64,000 nucleotides of DNA from Gammaproteobacteria bacterium (GCA_026706595.1 JAPOYL010000021.1:1-64000); one strand, 5' to 3'. Shown: positions 17,757 through 28,882, counted from the first letter of the stretch. Notes: a model not told the origin generated them from the sequence alone. Program-made: numbers and translations.

Positions 17757-18761
17757 ATGACTATAAGACTTGCAATTAATGGTTACGGGCGGATCGGCAG
17801 GAACATCCTGCGTGCACTGTACGAGTCGGGCCGCAACGCGGAAATCCAGGTGGTTGCAATCAACGACCTGGGCGATGCGAACACCAATGCACACCTGACC
17901 CGCTTTGACACCGCGCACGGAAGGTTCAACGGCACGGTCGATGTCGACGGCGAGTACATGGTCATCAATGGAGACCGCATCCGCGTGTATGCCGAACGGG
18001 ATCCGGGCAAACTCCCCTGGGGCGAGCTCGACATCGATGTCGTGCATGAGAGCACGGGCTTTTTTGCCAGCAAGGAGAAGGCCTCGGGACACCTCAAGGC
18101 AGGCGCCAAAAAGGTCATCATTTCTGCACCGGGCGGCAAGGATGTGGATGCCACGGTTGTGTACGGCGTCAATCACGACATTCTGAGCGCCGAGCACACG
18201 GTGATTTCCAACGCTTCGTGCACCACCAACTGCCTGGCACCGATGGTGAAGCCGCTGCATGAGAAAATCGGCGTCGAAAACGGCGTGATGACCACGGTGC
18301 ACGCCTACACCAATGATCAGGTGCTCACAGATCTCTACCATACCGATTTGCGCCGCGCACGTTCGGCCACCATGTCCATGATCCCGACCCAGACCGGGGC
18401 GGCTTCCGCGGTGGGCCTGGTGTTGCCCGAGCTGAACGGCAAGCTTGACGGCTTCGCGATCCGCGTTCCGACCATCAATGTTTCACTGGTGGACCTGACC
18501 TTCCTGGCGGCCCGTGACACCAGCGTTGATGAGGTCAATTCCGTCATGCGCGAAGCGGCGGACGGACAGGTGCTCGAGTATGTGGACGCGCCCCTGGTTT
18601 CGGTGGACTTCAACCATGACTCCCACTCCTCCAACTTTGATGCCTCCCTGACCAAGGTGATGGGCGGGCGCAATGTAAAAGTCTGTTCCTGGTATGACAA
18701 CGAGTGGGGATTTTCCAACCGCATGCTGGATACGACACTTGCACTGATGAATGCCAAGTGA
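17757..18761 (+). CDS. gap: Glyceraldehyde-3-phosphate dehydrogenase, type I
   Basis: This enzyme oxidises glyceraldehyde 3-phosphate to 1,3-bisphosphoglycerate, reversibly, in glycolysis or gluconeogenesis. The 334-residue protein has the Rossmann start [15 protein letters not shown] and the active-site [12 protein letters not shown] with the catalytic cysteine. The first tracked codon is a GTG directly before the ATG at 17757; the ATG is better placed after GGAG. It lies 37 bp after tkt. Confidence 0.97.
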   Translation: MTIRLAINGYGRIGRNILRALYESGRNAEIQVVAINDLGDANTNAHLTRFDTAHGRFNGTVDVDGEYMVINGDRIRVYAERDPGKLPWGELDIDVVHESTGFFASKEKASGHLKAGAKKVIISAPGGKDVDATVVYGVNHDILSAEHTVISNASCTTNCLAPMVKPLHEKIGVENGVMTTVHAYTNDQVLTDLYHTDLRRARSATMSMIPTQTGAASAVGLVLPELNGKLDGFAIRVPTINVSLVDLTFLAARDTSVDEVNSVMREAADGQVLEYVDAPLVSVDFNHDSHSSNFDASLTKVMGGRNVKVCSWYDNEWGFSNRMLDTTLALMNAK

Positions 18762-18818
18762 CACATCGTCCGGTTCCCGCAACTCGACAGCGCACAGCTT
18801 GATCCCCGGACCCGGTCA

Positions 18819-19991
18819 GTGTTAAGCATGACGGACCTCGATCTCGCGGGTCGCCGTGTGCTGATCCGCGAGGATCTGAATGTGCCGGTGAAAAACGGGC
18901 GCGTGGCCAGTGCCAAGCGCATCGAAGCCGCCCTGCCGACGATTCGTCTGGCCATGGAGCAGGGTGCCAGCGTCATACTGCTTTCCCACAGGGGGCGTCC
19001 TGATGAAGGACGCTGGGATGAGGAGTTCTCCCTTTTGCCGGTAGCGCAATTTCTCGAAGAGCAGTGCGGCCTCGAGGTGCAGTTTGAGAAAAACTGGCTG
19101 GACGGCGTCGATGCCAAGGCCGGCCAACTCACCCTGTGTGAAAACGTGCGATTCCAGGTCGGCGAACTCGGTAACGATGAGCAGCTTGCACGAAAGATTG
19201 CGGGCCTGTGTGATGTCTACGTGATGGATGCATTCGGGACCGCCCACCGTGCACAGGCTTCAACCCACGGCGTGGCCAAGTATGCTCCTGTCGCATGTGC
19301 GGGCCCGCTGCTGGAGAAGGAGCTGCATGCGCTGGACAAGTCCCTGGCCATGCCGGACAGGCCGCTGGTCGGAATCGTGGGAGGCTCTAAAGTTTCAACC
19401 AAACTCAAAATTCTGAAATCACTGCTGGGCGAGGTGGATCAGCTGATTGTTGGCGGGGGCATCGCCAACACTTTTCTGGCGGCGGCGGGCAAGCCGGTCG
19501 GTAATTCCCTGTATGAGAAAGACCAACTGGGCATTGCGAGGGATCTGCTCGAGGAAGGCGCCCGCAGAAAGAAGGAGATTCCGCTGCCGGTCGACGTTGT
19601 TTGTGCCACCGAGGTTTCCGAAGTTGCCGCGGCCACCACGAAGCCGGTGGATGCGGTCGACCCGGATGACATGATCCTGGACTTTGGCCCCGACTCGTCG
19701 AAAAGACTGGCATCCTGCCTGTCCAATGCGGGTACAATCATATGGAACGGTCCGGTGGGAGTGTTTGAGCTTGAAGCCTTTTCAAAGGGCACGGAGATCG
19801 TGGCCAGGGCCGTTGCCGAGAGCCGGGCGTTCTCGATTGCCGGAGGCGGTGATACGCTGGCTGCAATCGAGATGTTTGATCTGGGAGACCGTATTTCGTA
19901 CATCTCCACCGGAGGCGGTGCGTTTCTTGAATATCTGGAAGGGAAGGTCCTGCCCGCCGTTGGCATTTTGGAGCAAAGAGCAAATCGCTAG
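18819..19991 (+). CDS. pgk: Phosphoglycerate kinase
   Basis: Pgk transfers phosphate between 1,3-bisphosphoglycerate and ADP. The 390-residue protein contains [40 protein letters not shown] and the nucleotide region WNGPVGVFE and GGGDTLAAI. The GTG start at 18819 would give the few residues that usually precede MTDLDLAG; the ATG at 18828 is the alternative, and neither has a clear ribosome site. It is third in the tkt-gap-pgk-pyk-fba cluster. Confidence 0.96.
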   Translation: MLSMTDLDLAGRRVLIREDLNVPVKNGRVASAKRIEAALPTIRLAMEQGASVILLSHRGRPDEGRWDEEFSLLPVAQFLEEQCGLEVQFEKNWLDGVDAKAGQLTLCENVRFQVGELGNDEQLARKIAGLCDVYVMDAFGTAHRAQASTHGVAKYAPVACAGPLLEKELHALDKSLAMPDRPLVGIVGGSKVSTKLKILKSLLGEVDQLIVGGGIANTFLAAAGKPVGNSLYEKDQLGIARDLLEEGARRKKEIPLPVDVVCATEVSEVAAATTKPVDAVDPDDMILDFGPDSSKRLASCLSNAGTIIWNGPVGVFELEAFSKGTEIVARAVAESRAFSIAGGGDTLAAIEMFDLGDRISYISTGGGAFLEYLEGKVLPAVGILEQRANR

Positions 19992-20078
19992 TGCGTAAAA
20001 TTACCCGCAGCATACTTATCGACCGGAAAGGTCCATTCGCCGTGACCTGTACGGCACAACGCGGTGCCGGGAACTGAC

Positions 20079-21557
20079 ATGGAGTTGAATACGGAAGCCC
20101 GCGACAGGAAAACGATTTTCCGGCATACCAAAATCATTGCAACCCTAGGGCCTGCCACCGACAGCGAGCAGATCATGGCCGGCCTGATCGATGTCGGCAT
20201 CGATCTCGTGCGTCTTAATTTTTCACACAGCACCTACGAGGAGAATGCGTGGCGCATTGAAACCTTGCGCCGGCTGAGCAAGGAAAAACACCATGAGGTG
20301 GGCGTGCTCGGAGATCTGCAGGGTGCAAAGATCAGGATCGGTGCGTTCAGGGACAAACGGGTTCACCTGGATGCCGGCACGACATTCTGTATTGATACCA
20401 ACCTGCCGCTCGACCAGGGGGATGAAACGGCCGTTGGAACCACGTACAAGGGGCTTGCGAAGGATCTGGGTGCAGGTGACCACCTGTTGATTGATGACGG
20501 GCGGATCGTACTGAGGGTAACCGAGGTTGCCGAGGGCAAGATCCATAATGAAGTCGTCACAGGGGGAGAACTCCTCAGCAGCAAGGGAATCAACCGACAA
20601 GGGGGAGGGCTGGCTGTTGCGACGCTGACAGACAAGGACCGCCAGGACATTCTTGATGCTGTGAAGCTGGACATCGACTATCTGGCCGTTTCGTTTCCCC
20701 GCTCGGCCGAGGATGTCAGGCAGGCCAGGGAATTGTTCGTGAAAGCCGGTGGCCGCGGGGGAATCATTGCAAAGATCGAGCGCACGGAAGCCTTGGATAC
20801 GATCGATGAAATCCTCGACGAGTGCGACGCCATCATGATTGGCCGCGGAGACCTCGGCGTTGAAATCGGTGATGCGGAAGTCCCGGGTGTGCAGAAGTTG
20901 CTGATTGACCGGGCCCATGAGAAGAACCGCATTGCGATTACTGCAACGCAAATGATGGAGTCCATGACCTACAGCCCGATCCCGACCCGTGCGGAAGTAT
21001 CGGATGTGGCCAATGCCGTGCTGGATGGAACCGATGCGGTGATGCTTTCAGGCGAAACCGCCGTGGGGGAATATCCCGTTCAGTCCGTCAAGGCCATGCA
21101 CCGTACCTGCCTGGCCTCGGAACGGCGGATCTTGAAAACGGGATCGGATCACCGCATGTATTCGAGATTCGAAAGGGTCGACGAGGCCATCGCCATGGCG
21201 ACGATGTACACCGCAAACTATCTGAATGTGGCTGCGATTGCCGCATTGACAGAATCGGGTTCCACGGCGTTGTGGATGTCTCGGATCAGCTCCGAAATCC
21301 CCATCTATGCATTGACACAGCATGAGAAAACCCTGCGCAGGGTGACCCTGTACAAAGGGGTCTATCCGGCCCCCATGGAAATCCTCAGCCGCTCGCATGC
21401 GGAGGTCAACAAAAATGCAATCGACGTCCTGCTTCGCTGTGGCGTTGTACAAGAAAATGACCTGGTCATCATTACCAAAGGCGATTTGATCGGGGTAGAC
21501 GGGGGTACGAATGCGCTGAAAATCGTTCGTGTCGGGCATTTGATAGAACCGGAATGA
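20079..21557 (+). CDS. pyk: Pyruvate kinase
   Basis: Pyruvate kinase converts phosphoenolpyruvate and ADP to pyruvate and ATP. The 492-residue product has TKIIATLGPATDS, LVRLNFSHS, the catalytic IIAKIERTEAL, MIGRGDLGVEIG and the long signature ATQMMESM followed by PTRAEVSDVANAVLDG. A C-terminal domain of normal length follows. I chose the ATG at 20079, preceded by GGGA, over the GTG at 20064. Its position between pgk and aldolase is common in proteobacterial carbon-metabolism clusters. Confidence 0.96.
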   Translation: MELNTEARDRKTIFRHTKIIATLGPATDSEQIMAGLIDVGIDLVRLNFSHSTYEENAWRIETLRRLSKEKHHEVGVLGDLQGAKIRIGAFRDKRVHLDAGTTFCIDTNLPLDQGDETAVGTTYKGLAKDLGAGDHLLIDDGRIVLRVTEVAEGKIHNEVVTGGELLSSKGINRQGGGLAVATLTDKDRQDILDAVKLDIDYLAVSFPRSAEDVRQARELFVKAGGRGGIIAKIERTEALDTIDEILDECDAIMIGRGDLGVEIGDAEVPGVQKLLIDRAHEKNRIAITATQMMESMTYSPIPTRAEVSDVANAVLDGTDAVMLSGETAVGEYPVQSVKAMHRTCLASERRILKTGSDHRMYSRFERVDEAIAMATMYTANYLNVAAIAALTESGSTALWMSRISSEIPIYALTQHEKTLRRVTLYKGVYPAPMEILSRSHAEVNKNAIDVLLRCGVVQENDLVIITKGDLIGVDGGTNALKIVRVGHLIEPE

Positions 21558-21630
21558 GTGTGGGCATTGGAGGGCATGCAAAGCTGCCTTGCCGGTTGCA
21601 AAATCTGTTACGCGTATTAGGAGAAACCGA

Positions 21631-22656
21631 ATGAATATTGAGGAATTGAACAAGATCGCACATGCCATGGTAGCGCCGGGGCGCGGGATTCTCGCCATGG
21701 ATGAAAGCCATCCAACCTGCAACAAGCGCTTCGAGAAGCTTGGCATTCCCACCACCGAACCCATGCGCCAGGCCTACCGGGACATGCTGGTCACCGCACC
21801 CGGGCTGTCCGACTACGTCAGTGGCGCGATTCTGTTTGACGAGACCATCCGGCAGAACACCCTGGCGGGGACACCGTTCGCAAAACACCTATCGGACAAG
21901 GGCATTATCCCGGGAATCAAGGTGGATGCAGGTGCAAAACCCCTGGCGGGGTGCGAGAACGAGTTAGTGACTCATGGGCTGGACGGGCTGCGCGAGCGCT
22001 GTGCCGAGTATTATGAACTGGGTGCACGATTTTCCAAATGGCGCGCGGTCATCACCATCGGACAGGGGATGCCCGGCTGGGCCTGCATCGAGGCGAACGC
22101 CCATGCCTTGGCCCGCTATGCGTGCATCAGCCAGGAGGCAGGGCTCGTTCCCATCGTGGAGCCGGAAGTGCTCATGGATGGGGACCATTCCATTGAACGC
22201 TGCTATGAAGTGACGGAGCTCACCCAGCGGGTCGTCTTCTACCAGCTCAAAAACCAGGGAGTTGCGCTGGAAGGGATAGTGCTCAAGCCCAGCATGGTGA
22301 TCTCGGGTGCCTCGAACAGTGCCCGTGCAGATGTGAATACCGTTGCAGACCAGACGGTGCGCTGCCTGCAGAACACGGTGCCTGCGGCTGTGCCCGGTAT
22401 CGCTTTTCTGTCAGGCGGGCAAACCGACCAGGAAGCAAGCCAGCATCTCAACGCCATAAATCTGTCGGAACGCACCAAGCCCTGGGCGCTGACGTTTTCC
22501 TACGGGCGCGCCTTGCAGCAGACGGCGATGCAAGTCTGGAACGGCGACAGCGCCAACGTGGAGAAGGCCCAGCAGGCCTTGCTCTGGCGTGCACGCTGCA
22601 ACGGCTCGGCGGCCCTTGGAATGTACACGGATGCCGTGGAACGCCAGGCGGCCTAG
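21631..22656 (+). CDS. Fructose-bisphosphate aldolase, class I
   Basis: This 341-residue aldolase cleaves or forms fructose 1,6-bisphosphate through a Schiff base. It is of the eukaryote-like class I type, not the FbaB or zinc class II types: GRGILAMDESHPTCNKRFE near the N-terminus and VLKPSMV with the Schiff-base lysine. The ATG at 21631 follows a strong TTAGGAGAAA ribosome site; the tracked start 42 bp upstream is not needed. It closes the tkt-gap-pgk-pyk-fba cluster. Confidence 0.94.
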   Translation: MNIEELNKIAHAMVAPGRGILAMDESHPTCNKRFEKLGIPTTEPMRQAYRDMLVTAPGLSDYVSGAILFDETIRQNTLAGTPFAKHLSDKGIIPGIKVDAGAKPLAGCENELVTHGLDGLRERCAEYYELGARFSKWRAVITIGQGMPGWACIEANAHALARYACISQEAGLVPIVEPEVLMDGDHSIERCYEVTELTQRVVFYQLKNQGVALEGIVLKPSMVISGASNSARADVNTVADQTVRCLQNTVPAAVPGIAFLSGGQTDQEASQHLNAINLSERTKPWALTFSYGRALQQTAMQVWNGDSANVEKAQQALLWRARCNGSAALGMYTDAVERQAA

Positions 22657-22727
22657 AGGGGGGAATGGATGCACGGCCTGCAATGACAAATTCATGCCAT
22701 GCCGGGAAAGTGCGCCGCGGGCCCGTG

Positions 22728-22744
22728 TATAATCTTCCTATAAT
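22728..22744 (+). promoter_or_regulatory. Two overlapping -10-like boxes upstream of glnK
   Basis: TATAAT occurs at 22728-22733 and again at 22739-22744, about 100 bp before glnK. Neither has a good -35 at the usual distance, which suggests an activator-dependent promoter. I looked for a sigma-54 site and found no clean GG-N10-GC match. Confidence 0.4.
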
Positions 22745-22831
22745 TTCCGGTGGTCAAAAGCGTTCGCCGGTTCAGCCACACACCGAATGCCGCAACGATT
22801 TATACGTGTATTGCAGAAGTCACATACGTGA

Positions 22832-23182
<351 letters not shown>

Positions 23183-23200
23183 GAGCTACGGGGACAACCA

Positions 23201-24499
23201 ATGAGAACACTACATAAGAGCCTATGTCTTTTTGCCGTTTTGGCCTGTGCACTTCCATCTGCCGTGCTGGCCGAGTCCGCCCTCGATACCGGGGATACGG
23301 CCTGGATACTGACTTCCACCGCACTAGTGCTGTTTATGACCATTCCCGGATTGTCGCTGTTTTATGCAGGCCTGGTGCGCAGCAAGAATGTGTTGTCGGT
23401 GTTGATGCAATGCTTTTCGATTACCTGCCTGGTCTCCATTTTATGGCTGGTGTTCGGGTACAGCCTGGCCTTCAGTGACGGCGGCGCTCTGAACAACTGG
23501 CTGGGAGGACTGTCCAACGCATTTTTGTCCGAGGTCACCCGGGACTCGATGAGTGGCACGATCCCGGAAACCGTGTTCGTCATGTTCCAGTTGACCTTTG
23601 CCATCATCACCCCTGCTCTTGTCGTCGGTGGTTTTGCAGAGCGCATGAAGTTTTCTGCCATGCTGTGGTTCACGGTGCTGTGGCTGCTGGCGGTCTATCT
23701 GCCGGTCTGTCACTGGGTATGGGGAGGCGGCTGGCTCGGTGAGAAAGGCATACTGGACTTTGCCGGCGGTCTGGTCGTCCATCTGACGGCTGGAACAGGC
23801 GCGATCGTTGCCGCCATGGTGCTCGGCAAGCGCAAGGGATTTCCGAGAACGGCCATGCCGCCACATAATCTGACGATGTCCGTGACCGGGGCCGGGATGC
23901 TTTGGGTAGGATGGTTTGGTTTCAACGCCGGAAGTGCAGTTGCTGCCAACCAGGATGCGGGAATGGCCATGCTGGTCACGCATCTCAGCGCTGCAACGGC
24001 ATCACTGGTCTGGATGTTTGCGGAATGGGTCCGCTACGGCAAGCCCAGTGTGCTTGGAATCGTAACGGGTATGGTGGCCGGTCTCGGCAGCATCACGCCG
24101 GCCTCCGGTTTTGTCGGGCCACTGGGGGCACTTATCATTGGTGCAGTCGCCGGTCTCGTCTGCTTTACTGCAACCAACTACCTCAAACGGGTCCTGCAGA
24201 TCGACGACTCGCTGGATGTGTTCCCGGTGCATGGAATCGGCGGGATACTGGGCACGTTTCTCTGTGGCATCCTGGTGGCCGAGCAGTTCGGTGGAGCCGG
24301 GCTGGCCGAAGGCGTGACCATGGGTCAGCAGCTGTGGGTTCAGTCCCAGGGCATTCTTGCCGTGCTGGTATGGACCATCATTGCTACCTTTGTGATCCTG
24401 CAGATCATCAGGGTCGTTGTCGGGCTGCGTGTGGATGACCAGCAGGAAACCGAGGGCCTGGACATCACACAGCACGAGGAAGCCGGCTACAACATGTAG
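23201..24499 (+). CDS. amtB: Ammonium transporter AmtB
   Basis: AmtB is a trimeric inner membrane channel for ammonium. The 432-residue protein begins with a cleavable signal (ending near VLAESALD) and then eleven membrane helices. Family landmarks include GLSLFYAGLVRSKNVLS, FAIITPALVVGGFAER, and the pore histidines in VVHLTAG and VFPVHGIGGILGT. It follows glnK in the usual operon and is closed by a strong terminator. Confidence 0.97.
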   Translation: MRTLHKSLCLFAVLACALPSAVLAESALDTGDTAWILTSTALVLFMTIPGLSLFYAGLVRSKNVLSVLMQCFSITCLVSILWLVFGYSLAFSDGGALNNWLGGLSNAFLSEVTRDSMSGTIPETVFVMFQLTFAIITPALVVGGFAERMKFSAMLWFTVLWLLAVYLPVCHWVWGGGWLGEKGILDFAGGLVVHLTAGTGAIVAAMVLGKRKGFPRTAMPPHNLTMSVTGAGMLWVGWFGFNAGSAVAANQDAGMAMLVTHLSAATASLVWMFAEWVRYGKPSVLGIVTGMVAGLGSITPASGFVGPLGALIIGAVAGLVCFTATNYLKRVLQIDDSLDVFPVHGIGGILGTFLCGILVAEQFGGAGLAEGVTMGQQLWVQSQGILAVLVWTIIATFVILQIIRVVVGLRVDDQQETEGLDITQHEEAGYNM

Positions 24500-24531
24500 C
24501 CTTGCAGCAGGGCTGCACCAAGAACAAGAGG

Positions 24532-24562
24532 GGGTCACGGGCAAGGGTCCGTGACCCTTTTT
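24532..24562 (+). terminator. Rho-independent terminator of glnK-amtB
   Basis: GGGTCACGG-gcaagggt-CCGTGACCC is a perfect 9-bp stem followed by five T residues. It lies 33 bp after amtB and abuts the end of bioD. Confidence 0.9.
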
Positions 24563-25248
24563 CAATGGCGCCTGATTGCCTGCAGGATCTGGGCGGCCTT
24601 GTGGGTCGCTTCCTGCAGCACTTCCTGGTGGGAAACCGTGAAAACCGGTATCTCGAGCAGCCCGCCCAGATCTTCGAAGTTGTTCATTACGGGAGTGTCA
24701 CCCGCGCTCGTTTGGCTCAGGATCACCGCACACACCGACAGCCCGTGGGAATGAATCGCCTCGACGGTCAGCAGGACGTGGTTGATGCAGCCAAGCTTGT
24801 CGTTCGCAACCAGCAGGACGGGCAGGCCGAGTCTTTTCGCCAGGCTTGAGTTCATGCCGTCTTCGCAAAGCGGTGAATAAAACCCTCCCGCGCCCTCGAC
24901 GACCAGGAAATCGTCGCTGCCTGTGCCCTGGATGCACTTGGCATACGCTTCTTCTGTGTAAACAGGCTGGTGGGCCAGGCGCGCAGCGCGTTGTGGCGAG
25001 ATCGCAGGCTCGAAACGAAAAGGACAGATCTCCGAGAGCGCGAATTTCCGTTTGGCCGCCTCGTAGTACTGAACCGCATCCTGCGGTACCAGCTCATCGC
25101 GTACCTGCGTGCATCCGGATTCGACGGGTTTGCGGGGCACGGCATTGATCTTGTCCCGGTGCAGCAAGGCCACGATCTGTGTGCCGACATAGGTCTTGCC
25201 GGCGTCAGTGTCTGTGCCCGTGATGAATATTCCTTTGCGCGGGGTCAT
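24562..25248 (-). CDS. bioD: Dethiobiotin synthetase
   Basis: BioD closes the ureido ring of dethiobiotin from diaminopelargonate, CO2 and ATP. The 228-residue protein begins with the P-loop GTDTDAGKT and carries KPVESGC and VEGAGGFYSPL in the expected order. It is 14 bp downstream of purC on the same strand, so both may share a transcript. Other bio genes are not in the window. Confidence 0.95.
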   Translation of the reverse strand: MTPRKGIFITGTDTDAGKTYVGTQIVALLHRDKINAVPRKPVESGCTQVRDELVPQDAVQYYEAAKRKFALSEICPFRFEPAISPQRAARLAHQPVYTEEAYAKCIQGTGSDDFLVVEGAGGFYSPLCEDGMNSSLAKRLGLPVLLVANDKLGCINHVLLTVEAIHSHGLSVCAVILSQTSAGDTPVMNNFEDLGGLLEIPVFTVSHQEVLQEATHKAAQILQAIRRH

Positions 25249-25261
25249 GATGATGCAATGA

Positions 25262-26146
25262 TCAGAGCCTGACCCCGGTCAACTGCTCGCAGGCTTCCCG
25301 GTATTTCTTGCTGGTGTTCTCGATCACTTCCCTGGGCAATCGGGGCCCCGGTTTCTGCTTGTTCCAGTCCAGCGTTTCGAGATAGTCACGCACATACTGC
25401 TTGTCGAGGCTTTCCGGATTTTTGCCCGGAACATAGGAATCCCTTGGCCAGAACCGTGACGAGTCCGAAGTCAGCAACTCGTCCATCAAGACGATGTTCT
25501 CCTGAGCGTCCAGGCCGAATTCAAATTTCGTGTCCGCAACGATGATACCGCGCTGCCTGGCATATTCGGCCGCGCGCTCGTAAATCTGTATGCTGATATC
25601 GCGCACGCGCTCGGCAGTGTCATTGCCGACCAGATTGACGACCTCCTCGAAGCGCACGTTGATGTCGTGCTCCCCGACCCTGGCCTTGGTTGACGGTGTG
25701 AAGACAGGTTCTTCGAGCCCCTGCGCCAGTTTCAGATTTTCGGGCAAGGGCACTCCGCAGATCATGCCGGTCTGCTGGTATTCCTTCCAGCCTGAGCCGA
25801 TGACGTAGCCCCGTACGATGGCCTCGAATGGCAGTGCCTTGAGCTTTTGCACGACAACGCTTCGCCCTGCAAGAGATCTTAGTTCCCGCTCGTCTTTGAT
25901 GACGGTTTCAAGAGGGATATCGCTGAGGTGGTTGTCCACCAGGTTTTCAAACCGCTGAAACCAGAAATTGGACATCGTGGTAAGCACAATGCCTTTTCCG
26001 GGAATCGGGTCGGGCAAAATCACATCGAAGGCGGAGATACGATCGCTGGCCACGATCAGCCAGTGCCTGTCATCGACCTCGTAAATGTCTCGAACCTTGC
26101 CCTGGTAGATCTTTTTCAGGGATTTCAACCCGGGTTCTAGCAGCAT
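25262..26146 (-). CDS. purC: Phosphoribosylaminoimidazole-succinocarboxamide synthase
   Basis: PurC (SAICAR synthetase) condenses CAIR with aspartate using ATP in purine synthesis. The 294-residue protein has [48 protein letters not shown] and VADTKFEFG. The length is that of the longer, yeast-like form rather than the ~240-residue E. coli form. The tracked ORF adds 39 residues upstream; the family starts near the ATG at 26146. It is divergent from purE-purK, so one intergenic region can control three purine genes. Confidence 0.95.
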   Translation of the reverse strand: MLLEPGLKSLKKIYQGKVRDIYEVDDRHWLIVASDRISAFDVILPDPIPGKGIVLTTMSNFWFQRFENLVDNHLSDIPLETVIKDERELRSLAGRSVVVQKLKALPFEAIVRGYVIGSGWKEYQQTGMICGVPLPENLKLAQGLEEPVFTPSTKARVGEHDINVRFEEVVNLVGNDTAERVRDISIQIYERAAEYARQRGIIVADTKFEFGLDAQENIVLMDELLTSDSSRFWPRDSYVPGKNPESLDKQYVRDYLETLDWNKQKPGPRLPREVIENTSKKYREACEQLTGVRL

Positions 26147-26250
26147 TTCGGGGTTTCGGCAGCCAATTGTCCAGCGCACACTGGTTTTATTTACCTGTCT
26201 CAGCCAAAATGCGCGTTTGTTTCCAAAATCCGTACGGGGGAACAGACGTA

Positions 26251-26739
26251 ATGGCCAATCCAACAGTAAGCCTGATCATGGGGAGCAGTAGCGACTGGTC
26301 GGTCATGCACGCAGCCGCAGCCATTCTGGACCAGTTTGGCATATTGTACGAGAAGCGCGTGATTTCTGCACACCGAACCCCGGATTTGATGGCGGAGTTC
26401 TCGAAATCTGCATCCTCGCGCGGTATCCGGTGCATCATTGCCGGTGCAGGCGGTGCCGCCCACTTGCCCGGGATGGTGGCTGCAATGACTCCCGTCCCGG
26501 TTCTCGGAGTCCCGGTTCCAGGCAAGCACCTCTCCGGGCAGGACTCGTTGTACTCAATCGTACAGATGCCCAAGGGCGTACCCGTTGCAACATTTGCCAT
26601 CGGCGAGGCAGGTGCGGCAAATGCCGGGCTCTTTGCGGTTTCCATTTTGGCCGGTAACGACACGGATCTGAAAGCAAGGCTTGATGAGTTTCGCAAAGAG
26701 CAGACCTCCAAGGTGCTAGCGGCCCGTTTGCTGGACTGA
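26251..26739 (+). CDS. purE: N5-carboxyaminoimidazole ribonucleotide mutase
   Basis: PurE converts N5-CAIR to CAIR. The 162-residue protein has [11 protein letters not shown] at the N-terminus, [21 protein letters not shown] and [10 protein letters not shown], all typical of the bacterial type. I chose the ATG at 26251, after GGGGGAA, not the tracked start at 26167. purK follows with one base between stop and start, so the two are translationally linked. Confidence 0.97.
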   Translation: MANPTVSLIMGSSSDWSVMHAAAAILDQFGILYEKRVISAHRTPDLMAEFSKSASSRGIRCIIAGAGGAAHLPGMVAAMTPVPVLGVPVPGKHLSGQDSLYSIVQMPKGVPVATFAIGEAGAANAGLFAVSILAGNDTDLKARLDEFRKEQTSKVLAARLLD

Positions 26740-26740
26740 A

Positions 26741-27862
26741 ATGGTTTTGCCAGGTGCCACACTTGGTATGCTGGGGGGCGGCCAGCTTGGGCGCATGTTT
26801 GTCCACGCCGCAACGGCCATGGGCTACCGCGTGATCGTGCTGGACCCCAGCCCTGCCAGCCCGGCCGGGGAAATTGCCCAGGTGCATTTACAGGCGGACT
26901 ATGACGATGAGCGGGCCCTGGACGAACTGGCGCGGGAATGCTCCGTGGTCACCACGGAATTCGAAAATGTGCCGGCACAGGCGCTGCAGTACCTGCAGGG
27001 CGAGTGCCGCGTTTATCCGAGCCCGGATGCAGTAGGCATCGCGCAAAGCCGGATCCGGGAGAAACAGTATGTCCGGTCACTGGGCATTCCCTGTACTGCG
27101 TTTCAGCTGGTGTGCAGCGATCAGGACATCCGGCAGGCCTTTGAAAAAATCGGTTCTGACCTGATTCTCAAGACCGCCCGTTTCGGCTACGACGGCAAGG
27201 GCCAGGCCAACGTGGGCAGTATCGATCAGGCCATCGAAGCGTGGGAGGGCCTGAACAAGGCCGAGTGCATCCTGGAGAAACGGATCGATCTGCAGACAGA
27301 AATATCCAGCGTGCTGGCGCGCTCTTCTGCGGGCGAGACAAGTTTTTTCGGGATTGCTGAGAACGTCCACCGAAACGGCATACTGTTCACCAGCACGTCC
27401 CCGGCAAGCGTGGACGAAGAGATTCAGGATCTGGCCAGGTCACATGCAAGAAAGATCGCAGAGAATCTGGATTACTGCGGTGTGCTGGCTATCGAATACT
27501 TTGTCGACAAAAGCAACAACCTCTATTTCAACGAGATGGCACCGCGCACGCACAACAGCGGGCATTACACGATCGATGCCTGTTATACGTCGCAGTTCGA
27601 GCAGCAGGTACGCGCGGTCTGCGGCTTGCCCCTGGGCAGCACCGTCGCGCACAGTGCCGTGACCATGGTGAACCTGCTGGGAGACCTTTGGCAGCAGGGC
27701 GAGCCGCGCTGGAATGACCTCATCGAGGACACCCGGGTCAAGCTGCACCTGTATGGCAAAACGCAGGCGCGCCCGGGCCGCAAAATGGGGCACTTTTGCG
27801 TGCTCGCACCAGCCGGTGAGGACACCCGGGACCGGGCCGAGCAACTGTTTTCAAGACTGTAG
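26741..27862 (+). CDS. purK: N5-carboxyaminoimidazole ribonucleotide synthase
   Basis: PurK makes N5-CAIR from AIR, bicarbonate and ATP, feeding PurE. The 373-residue ATP-grasp protein shows LGMLGGGQLGRMFVHAA, TEFENVPAQAL, LKTARFGYDGKGQ and FNEMAPRTHNSGHYTIDAC. Length and motif order are normal. The pairing with purE directly upstream is the standard bacterial arrangement. Confidence 0.97.
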   Translation: MVLPGATLGMLGGGQLGRMFVHAATAMGYRVIVLDPSPASPAGEIAQVHLQADYDDERALDELARECSVVTTEFENVPAQALQYLQGECRVYPSPDAVGIAQSRIREKQYVRSLGIPCTAFQLVCSDQDIRQAFEKIGSDLILKTARFGYDGKGQANVGSIDQAIEAWEGLNKAECILEKRIDLQTEISSVLARSSAGETSFFGIAENVHRNGILFTSTSPASVDEEIQDLARSHARKIAENLDYCGVLAIEYFVDKSNNLYFNEMAPRTHNSGHYTIDACYTSQFEQQVRAVCGLPLGSTVAHSAVTMVNLLGDLWQQGEPRWNDLIEDTRVKLHLYGKTQARPGRKMGHFCVLAPAGEDTRDRAEQLFSRL

Positions 27863-27886
27863 CCTGCATTGGGCCAGCCGCATTCC

Positions 27887-28882
27887 ATGGAAAAGTTCTC
27901 TGCATTCCGTATTCACGCAGACGAAAGCGGAACGCATGCGGGAACAGAGTCGCTGGCGCTGGAGCAGCTGTCCGCAGGCGATGTCGTGATCCGCGTGCAT
28001 TACTCCAGCGTGAATTACAAGGATGCGCTGGCGGCGACCGGCAAATCAAAAATTCTCAGGAAATCACCGCTGGTGGGTGGCATCGACCTGGCCGGCGAGG
28101 TGATGCAATCGTCCAGCCCCCTGTTTTCGCAAGGCGACCCGGTCATTGCGAACGGCAGCGGTCTGAGCGAAGTCCACGACGGCGGCTATGCAGAATATGC
28201 GCGAATTCCTGCAGGCTGGGTCGTGCCGCTGCCTGCCCGGTTGCGCCTGGACCAGGCCATGGTGATTGGAACGGCAGGCTTTACAGCCGCATTGTGCATC
28301 CATCTGATGCAGCAAAATCACCAGCAGGCGGTCGATGGGCCCGTGGTCGTGACAGGCGCCAGCGGGGGAGTCGGGAGTTTTGCGATCGATCTCTTGCACA
28401 AGCTCGGTCACGAAGTCACCGCGGTCACGGGATCCCCGCAAGCACGCGACTACCTGCATGAACTTGGCGCAGACAAGGTCGTGGGCCGCGACTGGGTGGA
28501 GCCTGGCGGGGGTATGCTGGAGAAGGCCCGCTGGGCCGGTGCCATCGACAATGTCGGCGGCGAGACACTGAGCAGCCTGGTGCGTGCGACCAAGCCCTGG
28601 GGCAACGTGGTGAGCGTGGGCATTGCCGGAGGCACCGGGTTTCAACTGTCGACGATGCCGTTCATCATCCGCGGGGTAAACCTGCTGGGCGTGAGTTCTT
28701 CCAATTGCCCGCAGGATTTGCGAAAACAGATCTGGCAGCGCCTCGGCACCGATCTTTACCCTGAGCATATCTCCAGGATCCATGCGCAAACCGCAGGCCT
28801 TGAGGATTTGCCGGAGGTGTTCGAAAAGCTTTTGAAGAACGAAATCCAGGGCCGGGTCCTGGTGCGGTTACTGCAGGACTAG
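27887..28882 (+). CDS. Medium-chain oxidoreductase of the AcuI/YhdH family
   Basis: This 331-residue zinc-free medium-chain dehydrogenase resembles the YhdH/YhfP (AcuI) group, in which characterised members reduce acryloyl-CoA with NADPH. It shows VHYSSVNYKDALAATGK, GIDLAGEV, GTAGFTAALCIHLM, and the nucleotide site VTGASGGVGSFAIDLLHKLG. The ATG at 27887 fits the family start; the tracked TTG at 27869 is less likely. It follows purK by 24 bp. The acryloyl-CoA role is inferred from family only. Confidence 0.85.
   Translation: MEKFSAFRIHADESGTHAGTESLALEQLSAGDVVIRVHYSSVNYKDALAATGKSKILRKSPLVGGIDLAGEVMQSSSPLFSQGDPVIANGSGLSEVHDGGYAEYARIPAGWVVPLPARLRLDQAMVIGTAGFTAALCIHLMQQNHQQAVDGPVVVTGASGGVGSFAIDLLHKLGHEVTAVTGSPQARDYLHELGADKVVGRDWVEPGGGMLEKARWAGAIDNVGGETLSSLVRATKPWGNVVSVGIAGGTGFQLSTMPFIIRGVNLLGVSSSNCPQDLRKQIWQRLGTDLYPEHISRIHAQTAGLEDLPEVFEKLLKNEIQGRVLVRLLQD

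Noticed and set aside
22672-22690. Sigma-54 promoter for glnK-amtB
   Set aside because: The best candidate has GG and GC separated by 11 bases, not 10.
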